DNA of 64,000 bases from positions 186,001 through 250,000 of the forward strand of contig NZ_NWUW01000001.1 of NCBI RefSeq assembly GCF_002746455.1, written 5' to 3'. This DNA comes from Bacillus fungorum (GTDB lineage Bacteria; Bacillota; Bacilli; Bacillales; Bacillaceae_G). Below, one piece after another: positions 45,257 to 54,430 of the stretch. A program made the translations under genes and the position numbers. The notes under the pieces were generated by a model, which worked only from the letters and a program-made list of their open reading frames with translations, ran no database searches and was not told where the DNA came from. Position 1 is the stretch's first letter; each line of letters opens with the position of its first letter.

Positions 45257-46480
45257 ATGATTAAAATAGCGTCTATTACAAAAGTAGAAAATGGTTCGAT
45301 TGTAACGCCGAAAGGTTTCTCGGCCATCGGTACTGCAATTGGTCTGAAAAAGGAGAAAAAGGATTTAGGGGCAATCGTTTGTGATGTACCGGCATCATGT
45401 GCTGCTGTTTATACAACAAATCAAATACAAGCAGCCCCGTTGCAAGTAACAAAGGATAGTATAACGACTGAGGGGAAATTACAAGCTATTATCGTTAATA
45501 GTGGAAATGCAAATGCTTGTACAGGAATGAAAGGATTGCAAGATGCTTACGAGATGCGCGCATTAGGGGCGGAACATTTTGGAGTGAAAGAAAAGTATGT
45601 TGCAGTAGCTTCAACAGGTGTAATTGGTGTTCCTTTACCGATGGATATAATCCGAAAGGGAATTGTAACTCTTATTCCGGCGAAGGAAGAAAGGGAAGCT
45701 CATTCTTTTTCTGAAGCAATCTTAACGACGGATCTTATAACGAAAGAAACTTGCTATGAAATGATTATTGATGGGAAAAAAGTGACGATTGCTGGTGTTG
45801 CTAAAGGTTCAGGGATGATTCATCCGAATATGGCAACGATGCTGAGCTTTATTACGACAGACGCTCATATAGAGCATGACGTATTGCAAACAGCATTATC
45901 ACAAATAACGAATCATACATTTAATCAAATTACGGTGGATGGAGATACTTCTACGAATGATATGGTCATCGTTATGGCAAGTGGATTATCAGAAACGAAA
46001 CCAATCGATATGGAACATGCAGATTGGGAAACTTTCGTATTTGCTTTACAGAAGGTATGTGAAGATTTAGCCAAAAAAATTGCACAAGATGGTGAAGGCG
46101 CTACGAAGTTAATAGAAGTAAATGTGCTAGGAGCGAAAGCGAGTGAAGAGGCAAAGAAAATTGCAAAGCAAATAATTGGTTCAAGTCTTGTGAAAACCGC
46201 AATACACGGTGAAGACCCAAATTGGGGGCGAATTATTAGCAGCATTGGACAAAGTGAAGTAGCGATTAATCCAAATACAATTGATATTACTCTTCAATCT
46301 ATCGTTGTGTTAAAAAATAGTGAACCTCAAATGTTTTCTGAAGAGGAAATGAAAAAGAGATTACAAGAACATGAAATTATGATTGATGTGTATTTACATT
46401 TAGGAGAAGAGACCGGATCAGCTTGGGGCTGTGACTTAAGCTATGAATATGTGAAAATAAACGCTTGTTATCGTACATAA
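45257..46480 (+). CDS. argJ: Bifunctional glutamate N-acetyltransferase / amino-acid acetyltransferase
   Basis: 407 residues, an Ntn-hydrolase that self-cleaves before Thr. The cleavage site is in HPNMATMLSFI (Ala-Thr). Recycles the acetyl group from N-acetylornithine to glutamate and may use acetyl-CoA. ATG 45257 follows GGGGGGACGTG; the preceding GTG is also in frame. Confidence 0.95.
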   Translation: MIKIASITKVENGSIVTPKGFSAIGTAIGLKKEKKDLGAIVCDVPASCAAVYTTNQIQAAPLQVTKDSITTEGKLQAIIVNSGNANACTGMKGLQDAYEMRALGAEHFGVKEKYVAVASTGVIGVPLPMDIIRKGIVTLIPAKEEREAHSFSEAILTTDLITKETCYEMIIDGKKVTIAGVAKGSGMIHPNMATMLSFITTDAHIEHDVLQTALSQITNHTFNQITVDGDTSTNDMVIVMASGLSETKPIDMEHADWETFVFALQKVCEDLAKKIAQDGEGATKLIEVNVLGAKASEEAKKIAKQIIGSSLVKTAIHGEDPNWGRIISSIGQSEVAINPNTIDITLQSIVVLKNSEPQMFSEEEMKKRLQEHEIMIDVYLHLGEETGSAWGCDLSYEYVKINACYRT

Positions 46481-46491
46481 GGAGAGGAAAG

Positions 46492-47259
46492 ATGAGCGAT
46501 TATATTGTAGTGAAATGCGGCGGTAGTATGTTGGAGCAATTAAATGATGTGTTTTTTGATTGTATAAAGAAATTGCAGCAGAAGTATAAAGTAGTGATTG
46601 TTCATGGTGGTGGCCCGGAAATTGATGCCAAATTAAAAGATTGTAATATCAACGTAGAAAAAAAAGATGGATTACGGGTAACACCAAAAGAAGTTATGGA
46701 TGTTGTTCAAATGGTGCTATGCGGAAGTACGAATAAAAAACTCGTAATGAATTTACAAAAGCATAATTTACTTGCAGTAGGTTGTTCAGGATGTGACGGC
46801 AAATTAATTCAAGTTCAACCTGTCAGCGAGGAGATAGGATATGTGGGAGAAGTAAGCTATGTAGAAACAGCCTTATTAAAAGGGTTAATAAATATGAATT
46901 ATATTCCTGTTATTGCTCCGGTCGGGATTCATGATAATGAGATTTATAACATAAATGCGGATACCGCTGCAGCTGGGATTGCGGCCGCACTATCCGCAAA
47001 AGAACTCATTTTTATTACGGATGTAGATGGGATATTACATGAAGGGAAATTGATAAAGAAAACAGATGAGTCTGAAATTGCAACTCTTATAGAAAAAGGA
47101 GTTATTACAGGCGGGATGATTCCGAAAGTACAGGCGGCACTAGCTTCATTAAAAATGGGAGTACAAAAGATAAGTATCGTAAATGGTACAAAAGATTTTA
47201 CTGAAGATACAGGTGAGTGTATCGGAACGACGGTAACGAGGGGCGTGAGTATTGTATGA
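46492..47259 (+). CDS. argB: Acetylglutamate kinase
   Basis: 255 residues, amino-acid kinase fold. [21 protein letters not shown], and the C-terminal [17 protein letters not shown]. Phosphorylates N-acetylglutamate. ATG 46492 follows AAGGAGAGGAAAG; the frame is open to 46465. Its stop overlaps the argD start (ATGA), indicating coupling. Confidence 0.95.
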   Translation: MSDYIVVKCGGSMLEQLNDVFFDCIKKLQQKYKVVIVHGGGPEIDAKLKDCNINVEKKDGLRVTPKEVMDVVQMVLCGSTNKKLVMNLQKHNLLAVGCSGCDGKLIQVQPVSEEIGYVGEVSYVETALLKGLINMNYIPVIAPVGIHDNEIYNINADTAAAGIAAALSAKELIFITDVDGILHEGKLIKKTDESEIATLIEKGVITGGMIPKVQAALASLKMGVQKISIVNGTKDFTEDTGECIGTTVTRGVSIV

Positions 47260-48416
47260 CAAGTCATCTTTTTCAAACGTATGGAAGAAGAAATATTGAG
47301 TTTGTAAAGGGAAAGGGAACGAAAGTTATTGATAAAAATGGTAAGCAATATTTAGATTTTACATCGGGAATTGGCGTATGTAATTTAGGACATTGTCATC
47401 CTACTGTTATGAAAGCTATACAAGAGCAACTTAATGATATATGGCATATATCTAACCTATTTACGAACCGCTTACAAGAAGAAGTCGCTTCATTATTAAT
47501 AGAAAATATAGCATTAGATTATGTGTTCTTCTGTAATAGCGGGGCAGAGGCGAATGAAGCAGCTTTGAAGCTAGCCCGTAAGCATACTGGAAAATCTCTC
47601 GTCGTAACATGTGAGCAGTCTTTTCACGGTAGAACATTCGGAACGATGAGTGCGACGGGGCAAAATAAAGTGAAAGAAGGATTTGGTCCGCTCCTTCCGT
47701 CTTTTTTACATACCCCATTTAACGATATAAAGGCGCTCAAGGAGGTAATGAATGAAGAAGTTGCGGCAGTAATGGTAGAAGTTGTTCAAGGAGAGGGAGG
47801 AGTCATACCTGCTGATCTATCTTTTTTGAAAGCGATTGAAACATTATGCAATAAGTTCGGTTCCTTATTTATTATAGACGAAGTACAAACAGGGATCGGA
47901 AGAACAGGGACATTATTTGCTTACGAACAAATGGGAATAAATCCTCATATCGTTACTACCGCTAAGGCGCTTGGAAATGGCATTCCAGTTGGAGCGATGA
48001 TTGGTAGGAAAGAACTTGGAACATCGTTTACTGCAGGATCACACGGCTCAACGTTTGGCGGAAATTATGTTGCAATGGCTGCAGCGAAAGAAGTATTGCA
48101 AGTAAGTAAAAGACCATCGTTTTTAAAAGAAGTACAAGAAAAGGGCGAGTACGTATTACAGAAGTTGCAAGAGGAATTACAACATGTCGAATGTATTCAA
48201 AATATACGTGGTAAGGGGCTTATGATTGGAATTGAATGTACACATGAAGTTGCAAGTTTTATAGAACAACTAGAAAAAGAGGGACTTCTCGTATTACAAG
48301 CAGGGCTTAATGTTATAAGACTATTACCGCCACTCATTGTAACGAATGAAGAACTAGAACAGGCAGTATATATGATAAAAAAAGTAGTTTGTACAAAAAA
48401 CGTATCAATCATATAA
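47256..48416 (+). CDS. argD: Acetylornithine aminotransferase
   Basis: 386 residues, class III PLP aminotransferase. PLP-Lys in [45 protein letters not shown]. Overlaps argB by four bases. Followed 12 bases later by argF. Confidence 0.95.
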   Translation: MTSHLFQTYGRRNIEFVKGKGTKVIDKNGKQYLDFTSGIGVCNLGHCHPTVMKAIQEQLNDIWHISNLFTNRLQEEVASLLIENIALDYVFFCNSGAEANEAALKLARKHTGKSLVVTCEQSFHGRTFGTMSATGQNKVKEGFGPLLPSFLHTPFNDIKALKEVMNEEVAAVMVEVVQGEGGVIPADLSFLKAIETLCNKFGSLFIIDEVQTGIGRTGTLFAYEQMGINPHIVTTAKALGNGIPVGAMIGRKELGTSFTAGSHGSTFGGNYVAMAAAKEVLQVSKRPSFLKEVQEKGEYVLQKLQEELQHVECIQNIRGKGLMIGIECTHEVASFIEQLEKEGLLVLQAGLNVIRLLPPLIVTNEELEQAVYMIKKVVCTKNVSII

Positions 48417-48428
48417 GGGGGAGATTTC

Positions 48429-49379
48429 ATGTCAACTGTACAAGTACCAAAATTAAATACGAAAGACCTTTTAACTTTAGAAGAATTGACGCAAGAAGAA
48501 ATCATTTCATTAATTGAGTTCGCCATATATTTAAAAAAGAATAAGCAGGAGCCTTTATTACAAGGCAAAATATTAGGGCTTATTTTTGATAAACATTCAA
48601 CTCGTACTCGTGTATCTTTTGAAGCGGGAATGGTACAGCTCGGAGGACATGGTATGTTTTTAAGTGGGAAAGAGATGCAAATGGGAAGAGGAGAGACAGT
48701 TGCAGATACTGCGAAAGTATTATCGCAGTATATTGATGGGATTATGATACGTACATTCTCACATGCAGATGTAGAAGAGCTTGCAAAAGAATCGAGTATT
48801 CCTGTTATTAACGGTTTAACGGATGACCATCATCCTTGTCAAGCATTAGCAGACCTAATGACAATATATGAAGAAGTAAATACATTTAAAGGAATAAAAT
48901 TGGCTTACGTAGGTGACGGAAATAATGTATGTCATTCATTGTTGTTAGCGAGTGCGAAAGTCGGAATGCATATGACTGTTGCAACGCCTGTAGGGTATGA
49001 ACCGAACGAGGAGATTGTAAAAAAAGCGTTAGCGATTGCTGAAGAAACAGGAGCTGAAATTGAAATTTTGCATAATCCTGAATTAGCAGTGAGTGAAGCA
49101 GATTTCATTTATACTGACGTTTGGATGAGCATGGGGCAAGAGGGAGAAGAAGAGAAATATACTTTATTTCAACCATACCAAATTAATAAAGAACTTGTTA
49201 AGCATGCGAAGCAAACATATCGTTTCTTACACTGTTTACCTGCCCATCGTGAAGAAGAAGTAACAGGCGAAATTATAGATGGACCAAAGTCTATCGTATT
49301 TGAGCAAGCCGGTAATCGATTGCATGCGCAAAAAGCATTATTAGTAAGTTTATTTAAAAATGTAGAAGAGCTTTCCTAA
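48429..49379 (+). CDS. argF: Ornithine carbamoyltransferase
   Basis: 316 residues. Carbamoyl phosphate motif [15 protein letters not shown] (S-T-R-T-R), [11 protein letters not shown], and the ornithine site [11 protein letters not shown]. Catabolic versus anabolic cannot be told by sequence alone, but its place at the end of argCJBD argues for biosynthesis. carAB, which lies between argD and argF in B. subtilis, is absent here. Confidence 0.95.
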   Translation: MSTVQVPKLNTKDLLTLEELTQEEIISLIEFAIYLKKNKQEPLLQGKILGLIFDKHSTRTRVSFEAGMVQLGGHGMFLSGKEMQMGRGETVADTAKVLSQYIDGIMIRTFSHADVEELAKESSIPVINGLTDDHHPCQALADLMTIYEEVNTFKGIKLAYVGDGNNVCHSLLLASAKVGMHMTVATPVGYEPNEEIVKKALAIAEETGAEIEILHNPELAVSEADFIYTDVWMSMGQEGEEEKYTLFQPYQINKELVKHAKQTYRFLHCLPAHREEEVTGEIIDGPKSIVFEQAGNRLHAQKALLVSLFKNVEELS

Positions 49380-49383
49380 ATAA

Positions 49384-49434
49384 TGTACACCTCCAGTTGT
49401 TAGACACGAATAACAATTGGAGGTGTATTTTTTA
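49384..49434 (+). terminator. Terminator of the arg operon
   Basis: TACACCTCCAGTTGTTA pairs with AACAATTGGAGGTGTA, followed by T6. Confidence 0.88.
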
Positions 49435-49556
49435 TAGTGAAATGTCATATGTATATTTAGTTAACCATTTCGATATCATCTATAATAAAAGGGAAAATGA
49501 AATTTGTTTTTCGGAGTGTGTAAGGGCATACTAGGTATAAAAATATAGTTAAAGAG

Positions 49557-50117
49557 ATGATGAGAGTGAAAACAACTAAGAAAACATGTTCGTTTTTTCA
49601 GCGGATGTGGAGAATATTAAAATTTCAATATTATAAGTTGCTTCGATCACCAGAAGGAGCAAAGAAAGTATCATTAGGTTTTGCGATTGGTTTTGGTTTA
49701 GAGATGTTGGTTATATATACGGCATCGCTCGTCTATTTAATATTTTATCCAATTGTTCGATTAGCAAAGGGATCTTTTCCTGCTGCGGTTATTGGCAATA
49801 TTATTGGGAAGATATCATTTCTACCGGTATTTTTATTTCCGTTTGCTTATGCGCTAGGAAAAATGATATATCCATTTCATGTACAAAAAATACATCATGA
49901 ACCATTTACGATATCGGACTTGTTTTCGAGTCATATTTTTACGATATTGAAGGGTTTATTGCAGAGTGAAGTGTATGTATTAATTGGAATGACGATTTTA
50001 GGAGTTGTGTTTGGTGTAGTTTCATATTTCGTTGTGCATTATTTGTATGAAAAGAACCGTAAGTTACGTTTGAAGAATAGAAAGAAACGAGTGAGAGAAC
50101 CACTCATGCAAATATAA
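49557..50117 (+). CDS. DUF2062 family membrane protein
   Basis: 186 residues with three membrane helices (about 46-67, 77-101 and 143-166) and a basic tail (KNRKLRLKNRKKRVRE). Contains the DUF2062 segment RSPEGAKKVSLGFAIGFGLEM. Function unknown; family members often accompany polysaccharide or glycosyltransferase genes. Start is uncertain among ATG 49557, ATG 49560 and GTG 49566, all near a weak SD. Confidence 0.75.
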   Translation: MMRVKTTKKTCSFFQRMWRILKFQYYKLLRSPEGAKKVSLGFAIGFGLEMLVIYTASLVYLIFYPIVRLAKGSFPAAVIGNIIGKISFLPVFLFPFAYALGKMIYPFHVQKIHHEPFTISDLFSSHIFTILKGLLQSEVYVLIGMTILGVVFGVVSYFVVHYLYEKNRKLRLKNRKKRVREPLMQI

Positions 50118-50175
50118 AGAGTGTCACATTCATTTTTTCCTTTGAATATGTTTAAGAAAAAGGGGGAGAGAATGA

Positions 50176-50382
50176 ATGTATTATTATTACGTACCTCAAG
50201 TATATCCATATGTAAATCATTATCCGGTTTATGATACGAGTAGACAATACGAATTATATCGACAACAACAAGTACAGCAATTACCGCAAATACCATCACA
50301 ACAACCTACGCAAGATCAAAAACCATATTTAACGACATGGCCATATTCAAATGTATATTATGGTAATTATTACGAATCATAA
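50176..50382 (+). CDS. Small Tyr/Gln/Pro-rich protein of unknown function
   Basis: 68 residues, 15 of them Tyr, with a Gln/Pro-rich middle (RQQQVQQLPQIPSQQPTQDQ). Low-complexity composition is like some spore coat proteins of bacilli, but this is only composition. AGGGGGAGAGA SD precedes the ATG and a terminator follows the stop, so a gene is likely. Confidence 0.6.
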   Translation: MYYYYVPQVYPYVNHYPVYDTSRQYELYRQQQVQQLPQIPSQQPTQDQKPYLTTWPYSNVYYGNYYES

Positions 50383-50410
50383 AGCTGCTTCTATTTAGAA
50401 GCAGCTTTAT
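50381..50410. terminator. Terminator after the Tyr/Gln-rich gene
   Basis: AAAGCTGCTTCTA / TAGAAGCAGCTTT; the T-run is short on both sides, and the convergent MarR gene ends within it. Confidence 0.65.
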
Positions 50411-50853
50411 GCGTTGGTTTTCAAAATTAAATTTTGAATGGTTTGAAGAGAATGGATGAGCTTCTCACGCTCTTCCTCAGATAATGTTTGGAAATTTTCT
50501 TTTAGTTTGTCTAAAATGAATTGCTGATACTGATTTACTAACAATTTCCCTTCACCTGTTAGGGAAATTAAAATGACCCGTCGATCTTTTTCGCTATAAT
50601 GACGCTCTATTAGTTCTTCTTGAATCAGTTTGTTTAATAGAGGTGTCATGTTAGGCCGTGAAATCGCTAGCCGCTTGCCGATTTCGGAAACTGCTAATGT
50701 GCCATTTTCATGCAGAAGCAGTAATACTTGTGTATGTGATGGCGGCATATGTCTTTGAGAAGAAAATTCTCCAGGAAGCATAAATTTGCGATAAAAAAGA
50801 GGCACTAGCGAAAGAAGATGATCAACAATACGTTCCCACTCGCGTGATTCCAT
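50407..50853 (-). CDS. MarR family transcriptional regulator
   Basis: 148 residues, minus strand. Winged-helix core LAVSEIGKRLAISRPNMTPL with wing EKDRRVILISLTGEGK. Dimeric repressor; target unknown, no divergent efflux gene beside it. Start at MESREWE follows GGAAGGGGG; the frame is open eight codons further upstream. Confidence 0.88.
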   Translation of the reverse strand: MESREWERIVDHLLSLVPLFYRKFMLPGEFSSQRHMPPSHTQVLLLLHENGTLAVSEIGKRLAISRPNMTPLLNKLIQEELIERHYSEKDRRVILISLTGEGKLLVNQYQQFILDKLKENFQTLSEEEREKLIHSLQTIQNLILKTNA

Positions 50854-50925
50854 ATAAAGGCCCCCTTCCACTCTCATTGTAACAAAAAAGACATGTTATA
50901 AAAATAGAATTGTTTCATGGGAATT

Positions 50926-51705
50926 TTAATATTTGTAGGCCAACACTTTTTTTGTAAATGAATCGGCAATAATCGTATAGCCTTTATCATTTGGGTGTAC
51001 TTGGTCAAAGAGTAATTCTTTTTTATCATTCGATATTAATTTACGAATGGGTAAAACGATAGATGGTTGATTTGCTTTTGAAATGGAATAAACGGATTCA
51101 TTCCAGCCGTCTAAAAACATATCTGCATAACTTGCGATGGAGTCATCGAGTTGTAACGGGTTATAGAGTTCAGAAAGAATGAGTAAAGCATCCGGATTTT
51201 GATCTCTAACTGTCTTTACAATATTTTTTACATCCGCTTCAAAATGAGCTTTTTCCTTATTTAACATTTTAATACCATCTATAACACCGACATCACGATT
51301 TAAGCGAAATAAATTATTTCCCCCAATATTAATCGTAATGATATTTGCTGCTCTAATTTTTTGCTTTACATCTTCTGATTGAACTTTTTTAGCGAGACGA
51401 TCTGTTGTAAGACCGTTTATACCAAGGTTTTCTACTGTAATTGGTTTATGAACTTGTGCTTCTATTTGTTTAGAAGCTAATTCAGCAAATCCCCCTTGTG
51501 TCGATCCATATCCTTTGGCGAGCGAATCACCTAGTACGAGATGATAAAAGGAACCGTTTGTTTGCTTATCAATCCAACTTGGAGTAGATGTTTTTTCTGT
51601 GTTTTTTTCTGGTTCATTTTGTTTTGTCTCATCGTTCTTTTCAAAGTAAGAATAAGAAATGATTAGAAGGAGGAGACAAACAATTGTTAAGATGACTTTT
51701 TTCAT
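50926..51705 (-). CDS. SGNH/GDSL hydrolase, membrane-anchored or secreted
   Basis: 259 residues, minus strand. N-terminal hydrophobic segment (1-21), a charged linker, then the SGNH blocks: LVLGDSLAKGYG (Ser), LGINGLTTD (Gly), NIGGNNLF (Asn) and a C-terminal DQVHPNDKGY (Asp-His). Acts outside the membrane on an ester, perhaps a lipid or wall acyl group; similar to YpmR-type proteins. GGAGGATGAATT SD. Confidence 0.88.
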   Translation of the reverse strand: MKKVILTIVCLLLLIISYSYFEKNDETKQNEPEKNTEKTSTPSWIDKQTNGSFYHLVLGDSLAKGYGSTQGGFAELASKQIEAQVHKPITVENLGINGLTTDRLAKKVQSEDVKQKIRAANIITINIGGNNLFRLNRDVGVIDGIKMLNKEKAHFEADVKNIVKTVRDQNPDALLILSELYNPLQLDDSIASYADMFLDGWNESVYSISKANQPSIVLPIRKLISNDKKELLFDQVHPNDKGYTIIADSFTKKVLAYKY

Positions 51706-51834
51706 AAATTCATCCTCCTTGTAATTGGTAATTGTATCATATTCAGCAGTATTAACAATGTAAGGGCATATTATATGTTTATGAAAAGTTTACAATAACT
51801 TTACAGAAAATTTGTAGAAGTATGTCAAAAAATA

Positions 51835-51975
51835 TTGACGATATGAAAGGACATTATATATGATAATGTCAGATAAGGTAAAATTCTACATAGTGGGAGC
51901 TTTATCTCCCGTTAATTGCTAGTCTTCATCAAATGATCGTTTAAGGGGACTACTCGTTAGCGTAGGGTGGAATGA
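51835..51975 (+). other. Structured leader element (copy B) upstream of the LPXTG 5'-nucleotidase
   Basis: TTGACG (51835), 18 bases, TATGAT is a plausible promoter. It is followed by GATAAGG, then a hairpin GTGGGAG/CTCCCG (51893-51911) and the block CATCAAATGATCGTTTAAGG. These occur in the same order and spacing as in the leader at 28894-28970. The gap 51706-52071 holds nothing else I can identify. Confidence 0.5.
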
Positions 51976-52071
51976 AAATTGTGTATCTAATAGAAGAAAA
52001 AAGGTATGTGGTTAGAGACTCATAGAAATTCATTTCATTATTCTTTGGTAATTGTATAAGGGGGATTTTTT

Positions 52072-54381
52072 GTGAAAAAGTCAAAAAAAATGCTAGCTGG
52101 AGCAACTCTTGCTATAGGTGTGATAGCGCCGCAAGTATTGCCAACAACAGCTCATGCGGATGAGAAAGCTGGGGAGAGTACAGTTAATTTACGAATTCTA
52201 GAAACATCAGATATTCACGTTAACTTAATGAATTACGATTATTATCAAACGAAAACAGATAATAAAGTAGGTCTCGTGCAAACTGCAACACTTGTTAATA
52301 AAGCACGTGAAGAAGCGAAGAACTCTGTCCTATTTGATGATGGGGATGCATTACAAGGGACACCGCTTGGAGATTATGTAGCGAATAAAATAAATGATCC
52401 GAAGAAGCCTGTGGATCCTAGTTATACACATCCATTATATCGTTTAATGAATTTAATGAAGTATGACGTCATCTCTCTTGGGAATCATGAATTTAACTAC
52501 GGTTTAGACTATTTAAACAAAGTAATTAGTAAAACAGAGTTCCCGGTTATTAACTCGAACGTCTATAAAGATGATAAAGATAATAATGAAGAGAACGACC
52601 AAAACTACTTTAAACCATATCATGTTTTTGAAAAAGAAGTAGAAGATGAATCAGGGCAAAAACAAAAAGTGAAAATTGGCGTAATGGGATTTGTTCCACC
52701 TCAAGTTATGAACTGGGATAAAGCAAATTTAGAAGGAAAAGTTAAAGCGAAAGATATAGTTGAAACAGCGAAGAAAATGGTGCCAAAAATGAAAGCAGAA
52801 GGTGCAGATGTTATCGTTGCACTAGCGCATTCCGGTGTTGATAAGAGTGGATACAACGTTGGCATGGAAAACGCGTCGTATTATTTAACAGAAGTTCCTG
52901 ATGTAGATGCAGTATTAATGGGACATTCACATACTGAAGTGAAGGACGTATTTAATGGTGTTCCAGTTGTAATGCCTGGTGTCTTTGGAAGTAACTTAGG
53001 TATTATTGATATGCAATTGAAAAAGGTAAACGGAAAATGGGAAGTACAAAAAGAGCAATCGAAGCCGCAACTTCGTCCGATTGCTGATAGTAAAGGGAAC
53101 CCATTAGTAAAATCTGATGAAAAATTAGTTAATGAAATTAAAGATGATCATCAAGCGACAATTGATTATGTGAATACAGCTGTAGGAAAAACGACAGCGC
53201 CAATTAATAGTTATTTTTCATTAGTACAAGATGATCCTTCTGTACAACTTGTAACAAATGCACAGAAATGGTATGTAGAAAAGCTATTTGCTGAAAATGG
53301 ACAGTATAGCAAATATAAAGGAATTCCAGTTTTATCTGCAGGAGCACCATTTAAAGCAGGTGGCCGAAACGGTGCTACATATTATACGGATATTCCAGCT
53401 GGAACGTTAGCAATTAAAAATGTTGCAGATTTATACGTATATCCAAATACGTTATATGCTGTAAAAGTAAATGGGGCACAAGTGAAAGAATGGCTTGAAA
53501 TGTCTGCAGGTCAGTTTAATCAAATCGATCCAAAGAAAACAGAAGAACAGCCATTAGTAAATATAGGCTATCCTACATATAACTTCGATATTTTAGATGG
53601 CTTAAAATACGAAATTGATGTAACACAACCGGCGAAATACGATAAAGATGGAAAAGTTGTAAATGCAAATACGAATCGTATTATAAATATGACATATGAA
53701 GGTAAGCCAGTAGCTGACAATCAAGAGTTCATCGTCGCTACAAATAACTATCGTGGAAGTAGCCAAACGTTCCCAGGTGTAAGTAAAGGAGAAGTTGTAT
53801 ACCAATCACAAGATGAAACACGTCAAATCATTGTGAAGTATATGCAAGAAACACCAGTTATTGATCCAGCAGCAGATAAAAATTGGACGTTTAAACCGAT
53901 TGTTGCAGATAAATTAAATACAACGTTTGATTCTTCACCAAATGCACAAAAGTATATAAAGAAAGATGGGAACATATCATATGTTGGACCATCTGAAAAT
54001 GAATTTGCTAAATATGCAATTGATATAACGAAGAAGAACGATGATAATAAGGAAACTGGTGGAGAGAACCCAACACCACCACCAACAGGTGAGGGCAGTA
54101 ATGGAGGAAATCCAACGACACCACCAACAGGTGAGGGCAGTAATGGAGGAAATCCAACGACACCGCCAACAGATGAAGGTAATAATGGAAATAATGCAGG
54201 ATCTGGACAAACAACAACGGATAATGAAAACGCAAAAGAAACAACAACTGTGAGTGAAAAGAAAGAAGAACGTGATTTACCGAAAACAGGTACAAGTGTT
54301 GTTTCTACAATTGGAGCAGGTTTGGCATTTGTTGGAGCGGGGTTACTTCTGTTATTTAGAAGAAAGAAAGCAAATAGATAG
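52072..54381 (+). CDS. Cell-wall-anchored 2',3'-cyclic nucleotide phosphodiesterase / 5'-nucleotidase
   Basis: 769 residues. Signal peptide (1-29, ending AHA), metallophosphoesterase domain (about 38-290: ETSDIHVN, DDGDALQG, LGNHEFNYG, LAHSGVD, MGHSHTE), 5'-nucleotidase C-terminal domain (about 350-570: LSAGAPFKAGGRNG), a Pro/Thr/Gly-rich stalk with 14-residue repeats (about 660-705), and a sortase signal LPKTG near 736 with membrane helix and RRKK tail. Releases nucleosides from extracellular nucleotides; surface nucleotidases can also make adenosine. GTG start after AAGGGGGA. Confidence 0.92.
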   Translation: MKKSKKMLAGATLAIGVIAPQVLPTTAHADEKAGESTVNLRILETSDIHVNLMNYDYYQTKTDNKVGLVQTATLVNKAREEAKNSVLFDDGDALQGTPLGDYVANKINDPKKPVDPSYTHPLYRLMNLMKYDVISLGNHEFNYGLDYLNKVISKTEFPVINSNVYKDDKDNNEENDQNYFKPYHVFEKEVEDESGQKQKVKIGVMGFVPPQVMNWDKANLEGKVKAKDIVETAKKMVPKMKAEGADVIVALAHSGVDKSGYNVGMENASYYLTEVPDVDAVLMGHSHTEVKDVFNGVPVVMPGVFGSNLGIIDMQLKKVNGKWEVQKEQSKPQLRPIADSKGNPLVKSDEKLVNEIKDDHQATIDYVNTAVGKTTAPINSYFSLVQDDPSVQLVTNAQKWYVEKLFAENGQYSKYKGIPVLSAGAPFKAGGRNGATYYTDIPAGTLAIKNVADLYVYPNTLYAVKVNGAQVKEWLEMSAGQFNQIDPKKTEEQPLVNIGYPTYNFDILDGLKYEIDVTQPAKYDKDGKVVNANTNRIINMTYEGKPVADNQEFIVATNNYRGSSQTFPGVSKGEVVYQSQDETRQIIVKYMQETPVIDPAADKNWTFKPIVADKLNTTFDSSPNAQKYIKKDGNISYVGPSENEFAKYAIDITKKNDDNKETGGENPTPPPTGEGSNGGNPTTPPTGEGSNGGNPTTPPTDEGNNGNNAGSGQTTTDNENAKETTTVSEKKEERDLPKTGTSVVSTIGAGLAFVGAGLLLLFRRKKANR
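54088..54171 (+). repeat. Two 42-base tandem repeats in the stalk of the 5'-nucleotidase
   Basis: Units start at 54088 and 54130, differ at one base, and encode GEGSNGGNPTTPPT twice; a degenerate unit follows (DEGNNGNN) and a partial one precedes. In-frame length makes copy-number change tolerable. Confidence 0.9.
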
Positions 54382-54393
54382 TCGAGAAATACA

Positions 54394-54425
54394 AAAAGGA
54401 TTACCGATTAAGGTAATCCTTTTTA
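54394..54425. terminator. Bidirectional terminator between the nucleotidase and nhaC
   Basis: AAAAGGATTACC / GGTAATCCTTTTT with short loop. Confidence 0.88.
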
Positions 54426-54430
54426 GTATA

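Noticed and set aside
54088..54171. CRISPR-like direct repeats
   Set aside because: Units are contiguous, coding and without spacers; no cas genes anywhere in the window.
54008..54295. Antisense frames over the nucleotidase stalk
   Set aside because: Long open frames here result from the repetitive Thr/Pro/Gly codons; no SD or promoter.
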